A DNA stretch of 64,000 nucleotides, taken from the NCBI GenBank assembly GCA_007674295.1, contig CM017457.1, forward strand, positions 62,001 through 126,000, given 5' to 3'. The DNA comes from Antonospora locustae. Its lineage: Eukaryota; Microsporidia. Shown piece after piece: positions 25,575-33,685 of this stretch; position 1 is the first letter of the stretch, and each line of letters begins with the position of its first letter. Below the pieces are notes generated by a model. The model worked only from the letters and a program-made list of their open reading frames with translations, did no database searches and was not told the DNA's origin. Position numbers and translations under genes: made by a program.

Positions 25575-25604
25575 TTTATTTCCGGAGCTCACGAATAACT
25601 TAAG
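25571..25604 (+). other. Candidate 34-nt spliceosomal intron
   Basis: The segment starts GTAATTTATTT and ends AATAACTTAAG, i.e. a GT...AG intron with a branch-like AATAAC almost touching the 3' site, the layout known for short microsporidian introns. Removing it joins the frame ending at 25570 to the open frame ending at 25737 (about 44 further residues). The alternative is a single-base frameshift at the TTTTT run near 25556-25560, which also restores a natural-looking frame. A U1A/U2B''-type protein at 57666-58193 shows that splicing machinery is retained. Confidence 0.35.
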
Positions 25605-25898
25605 TAAAACTTTCAGGACATTTATGCAGACGTGTTTCAGAATGGCTTTGAGTTTATTCTGTGATGAGTACTGCAGCATTTTTGACAATTCGAACGAGTG
25701 TCGGCAAAAGGAACACGCATCTCTGTTGAAAGGCTGAAAACGGATGAATTCTTTGTGGAAGATCTTCGAGTTGATGAGTGCAGAGAACAATGCAGAGACA
25801 CGTTAACAGCCGTACTACTAAAATGCCACCATGCTTCTCCTTTTCGTTTCACATTCAGATTGAAACCTGAACTTCGAGTGGTGCGAGGTTTCTGCTAA
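25575..25898 (+). pseudogene. Frame-shifted continuation of the secreted protein gene (possible)
   Basis: After the stop at 25574, coding-like sequence runs in the +1 frame to TGA at 25735-25737 (ELTNNLSKTFRTF, CDEYCSIFDNSNECR). It then runs in the original frame to TAA at 25896-25898 (VERLKTDEFFVEDLRV, ECREQCRDTLTAVLLK). The Cys-rich, charged composition is similar throughout. This could be a decaying gene with two compensating shifts, two sequencing errors, or one intron plus an unrelated tail. Confidence 0.35.
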
Positions 25899-27062
25899 TT
25901 CATGCGCTTTGTAATTTTTTATCGCTAAGAATCGTTTAAAAAGATGTAGTTCCCGCTATTTTCTCTCGGTAATATGTCTGCAGCTCCAACAAATTAAAGG
26001 GCTGCCAGTGACCGTCTTGTCTCACTGATTGCTGTTAATACAGTACAGATGTCAGTCACTCTAAAACAGCTAAAGAAAAAGTTATTCACAACATATTTCC
26101 CATATCGCTGTCTTCGCTTTGAATGTACGTGTCTACAAGGAGAGTACTTGAGCATCAGTTGTAATTAAGCAGTTGGAAGTCAACAGACAGTTCGAACATA
26201 AGTCAGCTACTCAGTGTCAACATTTCAGCTAGTTGCATTAGGAAATATCAAACTTGGAAAGAATTACGCTTCGTCGCACATTGAGATAAATCTCAAATAT
26301 CTTATTTACTTTATTGAATCTTTTCCTGCACTACAACGAAAGGAGCCCGCTTAGAGCGGAGAACCTGAAAAATGAACAATACAACAATACACGTAGAGTA
26401 GCTGACATACTATCGACCAGAAAATCTTGTGAAAACGCATCAGCCATTTTCAATGTGCAATCCATACAACACTGCCAAATAACATGTAGATTTTCCTGTA
26501 TTCTATGCCAATGGCATTTGGAAATTCGTTTGCCGTTCGGTTTGCGAATTTATAACCCTTACTGATTCTTCTGGGCACTTATTGGGACTATAATGAGTCT
26601 TACTCTCATTAAACATCCAGTTTTCGAGAGGTACACAAGCAATGATGACAATTGGTACTTGCTCTGCCACTCACAGTAGTTGGCAGACGGAAACTCGCCA
26701 TTCTGCGTAAGGCGGTTGACCTCGCTGTAGAGTCTCTTGTTTTATTGGACAATGACCTCGTATGAACGCGTGTCAATGATCTCCGCAAGGCATACAAAAT
26801 GTCGTTTCCACAGCCGTAGCTGATTGCAGCACAAGCTTCTCTGGACACTCGAAATCTTGCATTCCAAGATCATTCGGTGATACGTAGCAAATCGTGATGG
26901 AGCACAACTACGTTTATAAGCACAAAATCCTAATGACTACAGTTGCAAACCTTTCCACAAAAATAACCACTTCAACCGTTGTATTGCACATTATCGAAGT
27001 GTGGTTTCTTCTTTCTGCACATAAGTCAAGTTCACGTTCACCACAAAGAAAGCCATGCACAG
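25899..27062. other. Intergenic, 1.2 kb, with possible minus-strand gene relic
   Basis: No intact gene is seen. On the minus strand between about 26930 and 26560, stretches look coding-like but change frame and contain stops (for example SPNDLGMQDFECPEKLVLQ in one frame, then NRLTQNGEFPSANYCEW in another). I cannot assign them to a family. This would fit a dead gene in the transition zone. Confidence 0.3.
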
Positions 27063-28829
27063 CTACTTCTCGCGGCTTGTTCTCCTATGCATCTCACGGT
27101 CCATGTCTCTCAGGCGCTCAGTGCCGACGCTTCTCACGTCGTCTGGGAGCGTCACAATTATCGTGTTGTTCTCTCCGAAGCCAAAGCTGTCTGCAACAAC
27201 GGTGTCTCCGTACTTCTTAATTGTGTACGCGTAGAGCTTTCCACGCAGCACGTCTCTCAGACTCCATGATACAACGTAATGACCTGTTGATGTGACAACC
27301 TGCTCCTCAAAGAGATCCGTGCTGAATTTGGCAGGAGTGAAGTTCACCTCCTCGTTTATAAAAGCAAGATGCTCAGGCTTCAACTGCAGTCTCTTTGGAA
27401 CAGGCTTCGCCTTTCCAAGTGGCACTCCGTAGTCTTCGTTAACCGAAAGCAGCATCAGGTAGCTCTTGCACGTGCATATCACGTACTTTCCATTTGTTGT
27501 GATGTCGATGCCCTTGATCTCGTCTCCAAAGCCCGGAAGAAGGCTCTTCGCTCGCTTGTCAATCTTGTCGTAGAGACGCAGGTCGCCCTTTCGTGACGCA
27601 ACCGCAACGTGTCCTGCTTTGGTCGCCATTCCGCAGCTGAATTCGTTTTTCGTCTTGTATTTCTTTCCCTCGCAGGTCACCTTCTCCTTTGTCCGCGGGT
27701 CGATGCGAAACAGACTGCTATCGTCAATTGCTACAAGCGTTCCGTTGTCTATGAGCTTGTTCGAGTCGAAGTAGTCGTTCACGGGTCTTCCAAAGTCCCA
27801 CGTTTCGACGACCTCCCCGCGACTAAGATCAAGCTTCTTCATCCGCGTGCGGTCATTGTCGCTTGTGAAAAGAAGCGTGTTTCCGTTGTCGTGTGTTATC
27901 ATCTTTCTCATCTGAGCGTGCTCATCGACGTTTTTTATCGTTGTCTGGAACTCTAGCTGGTCTGCATCGCTCTTGAACACGCCGACGGAGCTTCCGCGCG
28001 CTACAAAGGCCCGGTTGTTGGGACCAACGACAAGATAGTTGTTCTTTACGTCTTCATCCGTCTTCTTCACGCTTTCTTCGTCATTCCATGGTGCGTCCTC
28101 CTCAGACACAGTGCTAAGTGATGTATCTTCTTCTGATGACAAGCTGCAGTAGTTTTCAACTTCCATTCTCTCGAAGTACTTCTCTGAGTCTCTGTTGCCC
28201 TCTCCGCTTGCAGAACGGTATTTGCTTCGTACGTGGTGTGCGACAAAGTCGAGAAACGCCAAGCTGTCACCAAAGCGCAGCGAAAACGTGCTGAAGCCTT
28301 CGTTCTGTCTCTCTGACCACACAAACGAGAGGTTTTCTTGGTCCGCATAATGCTGCGTATCGCTCCGTATTTCTCCAAAGTACAAAATATCGTCTGCATC
28401 CTCTACGCGCAGAAATTTCTTGTCCTCGTCCTCTACAATCATGACTCGCGTCTTCCTGGCGCTTCCAAATGCTGCTCGCTCCGGCTCAAAGATCGCAAAT
28501 GAGACACTGCGGTCGTCAAAGAGAGGTCGTGCGGACGTCAGAGGATGGAGCTGATGAAATGCGCTTTCAAGCTGCTTCTTCAGCTTTTCTTGCACAATGA
28601 ACCTCATCGGGACATCTCCCGAGAGGAATCTCAGCACAGCATCATCCAGCGCAAGCTTCCTCACATTCTTCAGCGGAAAGTAGCGCTCGTCCTTGTTACT
28701 CGCAAAAAGGAGCTTGTCGTCCGACGAAAGCATCTTGCAACTCTCAAGCACAAGCTTCTCACTTTGATACAAGTCGCCCACAACTTGCTTTTCCCGCAGA
28801 AGAATCGACTTGAGGAATCCGAGGACCAT
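27063..28829 (-). CDS. VID27: VID27 family protein (588 aa)
   Basis: The protein resembles fungal Vid27, a conserved cytoplasmic protein linked in yeast to vacuolar import and degradation, with unclear biochemical role. N-terminal part (1-135) is lineage-divergent; a PH-like region lies at about 138-205 (DDILYFGEI, FSLRFGDSLAFLDF); an acidic Ser/Glu linker at 228-262; and a WD40-like Vid27 C-terminal propeller from about 265 to 575 (VARGSSVGVFK, MKKLDLSRGEVVETW, SFGFGENNTIIVTLPDD). It is shorter than the yeast protein (about 780 residues). CCCC-A precedes the ATG. It lies 31 bp downstream of the next minus-strand gene, so the trio 29453-27063 is tightly packed on one strand. Confidence 0.85.
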   Translation of the reverse strand: MVLGFLKSILLREKQVVGDLYQSEKLVLESCKMLSSDDKLLFASNKDERYFPLKNVRKLALDDAVLRFLSGDVPMRFIVQEKLKKQLESAFHQLHPLTSARPLFDDRSVSFAIFEPERAAFGSARKTRVMIVEDEDKKFLRVEDADDILYFGEIRSDTQHYADQENLSFVWSERQNEGFSTFSLRFGDSLAFLDFVAHHVRSKYRSASGEGNRDSEKYFERMEVENYCSLSSEEDTSLSTVSEEDAPWNDEESVKKTDEDVKNNYLVVGPNNRAFVARGSSVGVFKSDADQLEFQTTIKNVDEHAQMRKMITHDNGNTLLFTSDNDRTRMKKLDLSRGEVVETWDFGRPVNDYFDSNKLIDNGTLVAIDDSSLFRIDPRTKEKVTCEGKKYKTKNEFSCGMATKAGHVAVASRKGDLRLYDKIDKRAKSLLPGFGDEIKGIDITTNGKYVICTCKSYLMLLSVNEDYGVPLGKAKPVPKRLQLKPEHLAFINEEVNFTPAKFSTDLFEEQVVTSTGHYVVSWSLRDVLRGKLYAYTIKKYGDTVVADSFGFGENNTIIVTLPDDVRSVGTERLRDMDREMHRRTSREK

Positions 28830-28860
28830 TTGGGGCTAAAACACACAGACCGTGTTGTGC

Positions 28861-29163
28861 TCACTCGGGCACCGCTCTTCGCCAAAGATTGTGCTCCTGC
28901 ACCGCCCTCTCGAGTTCCGAAATTCGTTTGTGAATCTTCCGGTGTGTCCTCTCCAGGACATTCGTTTCCATTGTCTCCAGCGCCTTTCTGAAGCCAAGTT
29001 CCGACTCGCGCACAAGCGCCCTGATATCTGCAACAATATCCTCTGGAGACTCCCCTGTGCTCGTCTCTCTTTCGACAATTCGCTCTCCAAAGCAGAAGAC
29101 CTCTGCGGGCACCTCGGGAATTTGAGGGTTTTCATAGTGTGGGGGGCGAGGCCATTCATCCAT
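28861..29163 (-). CDS. Small coiled-coil protein, possible Mediator subunit MED7
   Basis: The start at 29163 is chosen because CCC directly precedes it; an in-frame ATG at 29184 lacks the signal. The 100-residue product starts MDEWPRPPHYENP, then PAEVFCFGERI, followed by a helical, probably coiled-coil region (residues ~38-95: IRALVRESELGFRKALETM, HKRISELERAVQE). The order Pro-rich aromatic N-terminus, FG-containing segment, then two-helix coiled coil is the architecture of MED7, which pairs with MED21 in the Mediator middle module. It would be less than half the usual length, so this is a tentative call; an unknown coiled-coil protein is the alternative. Spacing: 35 bp after ISD11 (stop to this start), 31 bp before VID27. 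Confidence 0.4.
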   Translation of the reverse strand: MDEWPRPPHYENPQIPEVPAEVFCFGERIVERETSTGESPEDIVADIRALVRESELGFRKALETMETNVLERTHRKIHKRISELERAVQEHNLWRRAVPE

Positions 29164-29198
29164 GGGCTCATTCCACTCTTGCATTCAACCTCCAGCAC

Positions 29199-29453
29199 CT
29201 ATATGTTGTTCTCTTCGTCGTAGAACATGTTGTATATGACTGTCTGGCGCTTCATCGCATCGAGAAGTTCGCTCTGCTCCTTCATGTACTTTTTTATTGC
29301 GCATTCGTATTTTCCCTCGTCGATTTCTGACTGGAGCGACTTGTAGTCGTCATGCGACTTTCGAAGGAAGTACGTGCGAAAGGCGGGTGACTTAAACTTC
29401 TTTACGGTTTTGACAAGCTTCCTGTACAGATCGGTCGCCTGCTCAAGGGTCAT
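29199..29453 (-). CDS. ISD11: ISD11-like LYR protein, mitosomal Fe-S cluster assembly
   Basis: This 84-residue protein carries the LYR signature near its N-terminus (A-T-D-L-Y-R-K-L at 6-13) followed by FRTYFLRK at about 25-32, matching the Isd11/LYRM4 group of the Complex1_LYR family. Isd11 binds and stabilises the cysteine desulfurase Nfs1 together with acyl carrier protein. In microsporidia, Fe-S cluster assembly is the best supported function of the mitosome, so that is the likely location. The C-terminal half is helical and charged. CCCC-A precedes the ATG. The gene is divergent from NDC80, 108 bp apart. Length is close to yeast Isd11 (94 residues). Confidence 0.8.
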   Translation of the reverse strand: MTLEQATDLYRKLVKTVKKFKSPAFRTYFLRKSHDDYKSLQSEIDEGKYECAIKKYMKEQSELLDAMKRQTVIYNMFYDEENNI

Positions 29454-29561
29454 TGGGGCAGCTTTCGAACTGCGTCAAAACAGGAAACCTCTTTCCATCT
29501 GGCGCAGTAGGGCGCACTGCGATCTGCACATCCAAAAGCACTAAAATAAGATCCCTTTGCA
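29454..29561. promoter_or_regulatory. Bidirectional promoter region ISD11 / NDC80
   Basis: This 108-bp gap lies between divergent starts. It contains CCCC adjacent to the ISD11 ATG (minus strand) and CCC six bases before the NDC80 ATG, plus an A+T-rich TAAAATAAG stretch on the NDC80 side. Confidence 0.5.
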
Positions 29562-31172
29562 ATGAAGAGAATCACATTCACGCCAGGGACGAGGCGCCCA
29601 ACGATATCAACTCCCACAAGACCTTCACTTGCACCACGTGCCTCAGTTCTTGGCGACGAGGGAAGGCGTCGTGATGTCCGTAAGATCAGAGACGCGGCAT
29701 ACAAGCAACAGTGCATCGACGCCGTGTACAACTTTCTCACAGAGAACGGCTACGACCAGCCTCTCACTCCAAAGACTCTGCACAGCCCGTCAATCAGAGA
29801 CTTTCAATCGATCTTCCGTTTTGTTTACTCGTTTGTAGAGCCGTTTGACTACGGCCAAAAATTTGAGGAGGACTTCATGGTGATTCTGAAGAGCCTGAAG
29901 TATCCCTTTGCAAACGAAATAACGAGAAGCCAGCTCATAGCGGTGACGCCACACACGTGGCCCGTAATTCTGAGCATGCTGGCGTGGATGGTTGGGCTCA
30001 TATATAAAAACTGCGACGAAAGCGCTGAAGACGTGGAGACGTTCTTCTACAACTTCGTGTGCAATGGATACCTGAAATTTATGGAGGGAAATGAGGACGA
30101 CACTGAAATGGAGGCTGAGTTTGAGAGACAAGTGACTGCACTGTACAAGGAAAGCTTCAACGAGATGGACGAACTTCGAAAGAAACTTGATGCGGTAGAG
30201 AGCAACGTGAAGAGTGTTCAGGTGGACTTTGACGAAACTGAGAGCTTGAGAGTCAAGAAAAAAGAGATTAAGGAGGATATGGAAAGTGCAGAGCAGCAAG
30301 GTATTCTTCTTGATGAAAAGGCGAAGAAGTACACGAAGAGCATCGAGAGCACAAAGGAGGAGATATATGTGCTTGAGGAGCAGATTGGCGAGCTGAAAGC
30401 AGAGTTAAAGGGCCTGCAGGAGCAGATAGACGAACAGAAGATCAACCCTGAGGATGTGAAGGTGATGAATGCAGAGAAGATCGAGCTCTACAAGGAGCTT
30501 GAAAGACTGAAGCCCGAGAAGGAGGAGCTTTTCACCTCGCTGAATAAGCTCGAGCAGGAACTCTGGAAAAGGGTTGATGAGTTTGAAAAGCTGAATTTCG
30601 ATCTCCAGACGCTTATGAAGAGCACGAAGATAAAAGTGATCAAGGACCAGAACGTTGTCGAGGATGTGGAGGTTGAGGGGGATCTTGACGAGATTCAGCA
30701 GGAGCTGGCAGACGCTACGGAGGCAAGAAGGGGCGAGGTGCTCTATCTGACTGAGCTGAAGAGCAAGCTGGAGGAAAAGCGCACGGAAAACAGCTCCTTG
30801 CTAGCTGACTATGAGGAGAAGATCAGGCACATGAACGACAAGCTGTTTCGCACAGGGAAGCTCTACATCGAGAAAAAGGAAGTTTCGGAGATCGAGCAGA
30901 GAAAGAGTCAGAAGGAGATGGAAAAAATCGAAGACGAGCTTCTAAAGTTGAGTCTTGAGTCAAACAGCTCGCTGTTACTGAGCGAGCAGAACCTGCAGAG
31001 AGCAAAGATAATGCTGGACAGGACGGTGTCTGCGATATGCTACGAGCGGGAAGAGATCGGAAAGCTCGTGTCGGGGTTTCGCCAGAAGCTAGAAAGCATG
31101 TTCAGAGCAGTGGATGTGCAGCAACGCGAGCTCAGAAAGCTCCTTGACGAGTGGGGATCCACGTTTAGCTAG
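29562..31172 (+). CDS. NDC80: Kinetochore protein NDC80/HEC1
   Basis: This is a core subunit of the Ndc80 complex that attaches kinetochores to microtubules. Layout is typical: a basic Thr/Ser/Pro N-terminal tail (1-44, with RPTISTPTRPS), a calponin-homology domain at about 45-155 (CIDAVYNFLTENGYDQPLT, FEEDFMVILKSLKYPFA, ITRSQLIAVTPHTWPVIL) and a long coiled coil from about 185 to the end (EMEAEFERQV, EELFTSLNKLEQELWKR). At 536 residues it is somewhat shorter than yeast Ndc80 (691), mostly in the coil. CCC lies 6 bases before the ATG. AATAAA follows 32 bases after the stop (31205-31210). TRM82 starts 57 bp downstream on the same strand. Confidence 0.93.
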   Translation: MKRITFTPGTRRPTISTPTRPSLAPRASVLGDEGRRRDVRKIRDAAYKQQCIDAVYNFLTENGYDQPLTPKTLHSPSIRDFQSIFRFVYSFVEPFDYGQKFEEDFMVILKSLKYPFANEITRSQLIAVTPHTWPVILSMLAWMVGLIYKNCDESAEDVETFFYNFVCNGYLKFMEGNEDDTEMEAEFERQVTALYKESFNEMDELRKKLDAVESNVKSVQVDFDETESLRVKKKEIKEDMESAEQQGILLDEKAKKYTKSIESTKEEIYVLEEQIGELKAELKGLQEQIDEQKINPEDVKVMNAEKIELYKELERLKPEKEELFTSLNKLEQELWKRVDEFEKLNFDLQTLMKSTKIKVIKDQNVVEDVEVEGDLDEIQQELADATEARRGEVLYLTELKSKLEEKRTENSSLLADYEEKIRHMNDKLFRTGKLYIEKKEVSEIEQRKSQKEMEKIEDELLKLSLESNSSLLLSEQNLQRAKIMLDRTVSAICYEREEIGKLVSGFRQKLESMFRAVDVQQRELRKLLDEWGSTFS

Positions 31173-31229
31173 CGGCCGAGACCCTTTGTCATCCACGGCC
31201 TGCAAATAAAAAACTGTCGTCTGTAGGGG

Positions 31230-32066
31230 ATGTACGGTTACCTTTCAGTCCACGGCGGAAAGCTCTTCTGCGCAGATGGCTGCGACGTGATTGTCTACGA
31301 CGGAGCGGTGCGGAGAATCCGCCACAGCGTGCAAATATGCCACGTTGCGTACAACATCGTCGTTGACGCGTCGAAGATTCTTTTTGAGGTGAGAGACACG
31401 ATGGTCCCCATTGTCAGGCTGCCAAAGGCCGTCTCTGCGATTGCAAAAAGGGGACGCATCGCATACGTCGCAGACAGGTTTGGCGACGTGCACAGAATCG
31501 ATATTGAACAGAGGCAGCACGTCCTGCTGCTTGGAAACATGTGCTACAACACATCGCTGTGCGTTAGCGACAGCAGAATTGTCACTGCAGACAAATACGG
31601 AAGGCTGCGTGTCTCGCAGCACTGCGGGAGAATTGAGAAATACGCTTTTAATGACAATGTGCTGGTTGTGTCGATTGTCTGGGGAAGGCGCCTTGCGGTG
31701 GCCTTGCGCCAGGAGGTTCGAATGCTGGACGAGAAACTGCAGGCTGTCGAAACAGTGCCATTTCCGGGCGAGAGCATTCGAAAGCTTGTCGAAATCGACG
31801 AGGACCGCTTTCTTGTGCTCGGAGAGCGGACTTTCGTGATGCATGGTTGCAAAGTCATCTGCGTTCACAGAAAGGCGGACGATGCCGCCTGGTTCAACGG
31901 TAAAATCGCGCTAATAGCGGACGGAGTGCTTCTGCTCGGAGGTGAGAAACTTTGCTCGTTGCAGACAGTCTGCGATGACTTTCTGAGACACGTAGAAAGG
32001 ATGCCGCTGCGCACAGAGACATTCAGCGAGTCTCCCCACCCAGTCTCTCGTCAATCATCCGAATGA
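31230..32066 (+). CDS. TRM82: TRM82/WDR4-like tRNA m7G46 methyltransferase subunit
   Basis: This 278-residue WD40-like propeller is probably the non-catalytic partner of Trm8 in formation of 7-methylguanosine at tRNA position 46. Support comes from YVADRFGDVHRIDI (79-92) and SRIVTADKYGRLRVS (115-129), which match the diagnostic VADKFGDVY and TADRDEKIRVS-type blocks of Trm82 in order and spacing. It is shorter than the yeast protein (444 residues), having lost most insertions. A GGGG run directly precedes the ATG in place of CCC. Its 3' end overlaps the convergent NSP1 gene by 44 bp. Codon use is G+C-rich like the neighbours. Confidence 0.75.
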   Translation: MYGYLSVHGGKLFCADGCDVIVYDGAVRRIRHSVQICHVAYNIVVDASKILFEVRDTMVPIVRLPKAVSAIAKRGRIAYVADRFGDVHRIDIEQRQHVLLLGNMCYNTSLCVSDSRIVTADKYGRLRVSQHCGRIEKYAFNDNVLVVSIVWGRRLAVALRQEVRMLDEKLQAVETVPFPGESIRKLVEIDEDRFLVLGERTFVMHGCKVICVHRKADDAAWFNGKIALIADGVLLLGGEKLCSLQTVCDDFLRHVERMPLRTETFSESPHPVSRQSSE

Positions 32067-32604
32067 GACTCATATTTTCGTTTACAAGCGCCATCACCTC
32101 GTCGTCCTCGTCTCGGATCTGCTGCAATGTACTGTTGAACTCGTCCGAGAGCTTTTCGACCTCCCGAATGATGTTCACCGCGCTCGTGTCTCCCTCGGTG
32201 GGCTTTTCCATGTCTCGAACGTACTGCAAAAAGAAGTCCACGTTCTCCTCAAGCTCGTCAAGCTTTTGCGTCTCCGCCTTCACCATCTGCAGAATCCGTG
32301 CGTAGTTGTTTCGCGCCTTGATGATCTTCTCGTCGTATGCAAACGTCTCAAGCGCCTTCTTTCGAAACTCGCGGACGTCATCCTCAAGCTGCTTCTTTAG
32401 TGACGACAGAAGCTCGCCAAAGGACTTCTGGCGAATTGATACCGGCACGTCTTTCAGAAGCCCCCCGTCCATCGCCTGCTTGTTGTCAGGTGTCTGCGGT
32501 TGATGCTCCTTTGCAGCATCACTTGCATTCTGTGCACCAAAAAGACCAACGTCACCACTACCAAAAAGCCCTACATTCTTTTCCTTTTGGTCGAATATCG
32601 ACAT
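32023..32604 (-). CDS. NSP1: Nucleoporin NSP1/NUP62, FG-poor
   Basis: The start at 32604 has CCC directly before the ATG; the longer frame would need a GTG. The 193-residue product has a very short N-terminal segment with just two GLFG motifs (VGLFGSG, VGLFGAQ), a short linker rich in N/Q/D, and then the Nsp1/Nup62 coiled-coil domain from about residue 55 (SFGELLSSLKKQLEDDVREF, YDEKIIKARNNYARIL, KAETQKLDELEENVDFFLQ). This domain anchors the protein in the Nup62-Nup58-Nup54 channel complex of the nuclear pore. Other eukaryotes have hundreds of residues of FG repeats here. It overlaps TRM82 tail to tail by 44 bp. Confidence 0.85.
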   Translation of the reverse strand: MSIFDQKEKNVGLFGSGDVGLFGAQNASDAAKEHQPQTPDNKQAMDGGLLKDVPVSIRQKSFGELLSSLKKQLEDDVREFRKKALETFAYDEKIIKARNNYARILQMVKAETQKLDELEENVDFFLQYVRDMEKPTEGDTSAVNIIREVEKLSDEFNSTLQQIRDEDDEVMALVNENMSLIRMIDERLGGETR

Positions 32605-32684
32605 GGGCTGCCAATTTCCTGAAATGGAGACGCTCCCCACAGCATTCTCTAGCTAGTTACCAAGAACATTTATAGAACGCCCCC
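32605..32684. promoter_or_regulatory. Compact bidirectional promoter NSP1 / REB1-like
   Basis: This 80-bp gap lies between divergent start codons. CCC touches the NSP1 ATG on the minus strand and CCCCC touches the REB1-like ATG on the plus strand. Confidence 0.5.
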
Positions 32685-33656
32685 ATGATTGGGCACACAG
32701 AGAAAAGTAGGGAAGTTGCGCAAGTGCTGAATACGATTTTAATGTCTGCAAAGCGCAGAGACGAACTTCTGAAAGACACCGACCTCGTCGTCCGTACTGG
32801 ACGCTACTCGCCGCGGGAAATCAGAGAGGTTGAAGCAGCTGTTTCAGACTTTCTCAGGGAAAACAACCTCAAAATAGAGAGTCTTCACGACTATGTCACA
32901 TACACCTCAAAGGACTTTCCTTTTAAAGACCTTGCCGTCCATGTTGCGTCGACTACAAGGCACAGGTCGCTTTTCTCCGTCTATCTCTTCATTCACTACC
33001 GCTACCACCCAACGTTTTCGCAGGCGTGGACGCTGAAATCAGACGTTGAGCTTCTGGAGCACGTCAAAAACCACGGAAAGCGGTGGGTCCTCATCGCTCG
33101 GGAGATGAACAAGGCGCAGCGGTACATCAGGTCCAAATACTTTGACCTGATCAGTGAGAGAATGAAGCCAGAGCACATCAGAAAGCTCTGCAAGGGCTAT
33201 GGCATCGATGCAAGCAGCGAGGCAATCGAAGAATTCAGAAAGTGGCCGCAGAAAACACTGATTCGACGTGTTGAGGCGTTTGCAAGCAGACGTGCACTGG
33301 CTGTGTGGTCATCCGAGACCGAGATCGAGCTGTGCAGTTATGTGCTCTACCTCAACTACTACGCAGACGAAAGCTTCAAGAGCCTCCTTGTGGGTGGAGA
33401 GTGCGCACACAGTGAATTTTTTGACCTGAAAATCGAAGCAGAGGACGTCTTCTGGAGCAACATAAAAAAAAAAATGAGACTTCCCACAAGATTCATCACG
33501 GCGAGGTTCAAAGTTCTACAGAAGACAAACGGAATCAAAACGTTTGGCGACCTGATTGTACACATCTTCAGGCTCAGAGACACTGCAGAGATGCAGAGAA
33601 AGCGAAACTCACTCGTTTCGGAGCTGAGGACAGGAAGCACTTCACAAAAGACGTAG
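32685..33656 (+). CDS. REB1/TTF1-like Myb DNA-binding protein
   Basis: The start has CCCCC directly before ATG. This 323-residue protein has Myb/SANT-like repeats: GRYSPREIREVEAAVSDFL (39-57), then YRYHPTFSQAWTLKSDVELL and HGKRWVLIAREM followed by RYIRSKYFDL (about 106-150). A further Trp-containing repeat may lie at 205-285 (AVWSSETEIEL, FWSNIKKKMRLPTRFITARF). The combination of an introductory G-x-F/Y-S/T repeat with W-x(2)-D-x-E-L-L and W-x-x-I is that of Reb1/TTF-I proteins, which bind rDNA terminators and some promoters. The specific target is inference; another Myb regulator is possible. It is convergent with HEH1, with 29 bp between stops. Confidence 0.6.
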   Translation: MIGHTEKSREVAQVLNTILMSAKRRDELLKDTDLVVRTGRYSPREIREVEAAVSDFLRENNLKIESLHDYVTYTSKDFPFKDLAVHVASTTRHRSLFSVYLFIHYRYHPTFSQAWTLKSDVELLEHVKNHGKRWVLIAREMNKAQRYIRSKYFDLISERMKPEHIRKLCKGYGIDASSEAIEEFRKWPQKTLIRRVEAFASRRALAVWSSETEIELCSYVLYLNYYADESFKSLLVGGECAHSEFFDLKIEAEDVFWSNIKKKMRLPTRFITARFKVLQKTNGIKTFGDLIVHIFRLRDTAEMQRKRNSLVSELRTGSTSQKT

Positions 33657-33685
33657 TGCAGCCCTACATGTCAATAAACAAACGG

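Noticed and set aside
26314..26565. Plus-strand 83-codon frame
   Set aside because: No start signal, no domain, codon use unlike neighbours.
28545..28991. Plus-strand 148-codon frame opposite VID27
   Set aside because: Antisense to a well supported gene; product looks like a shadow frame.
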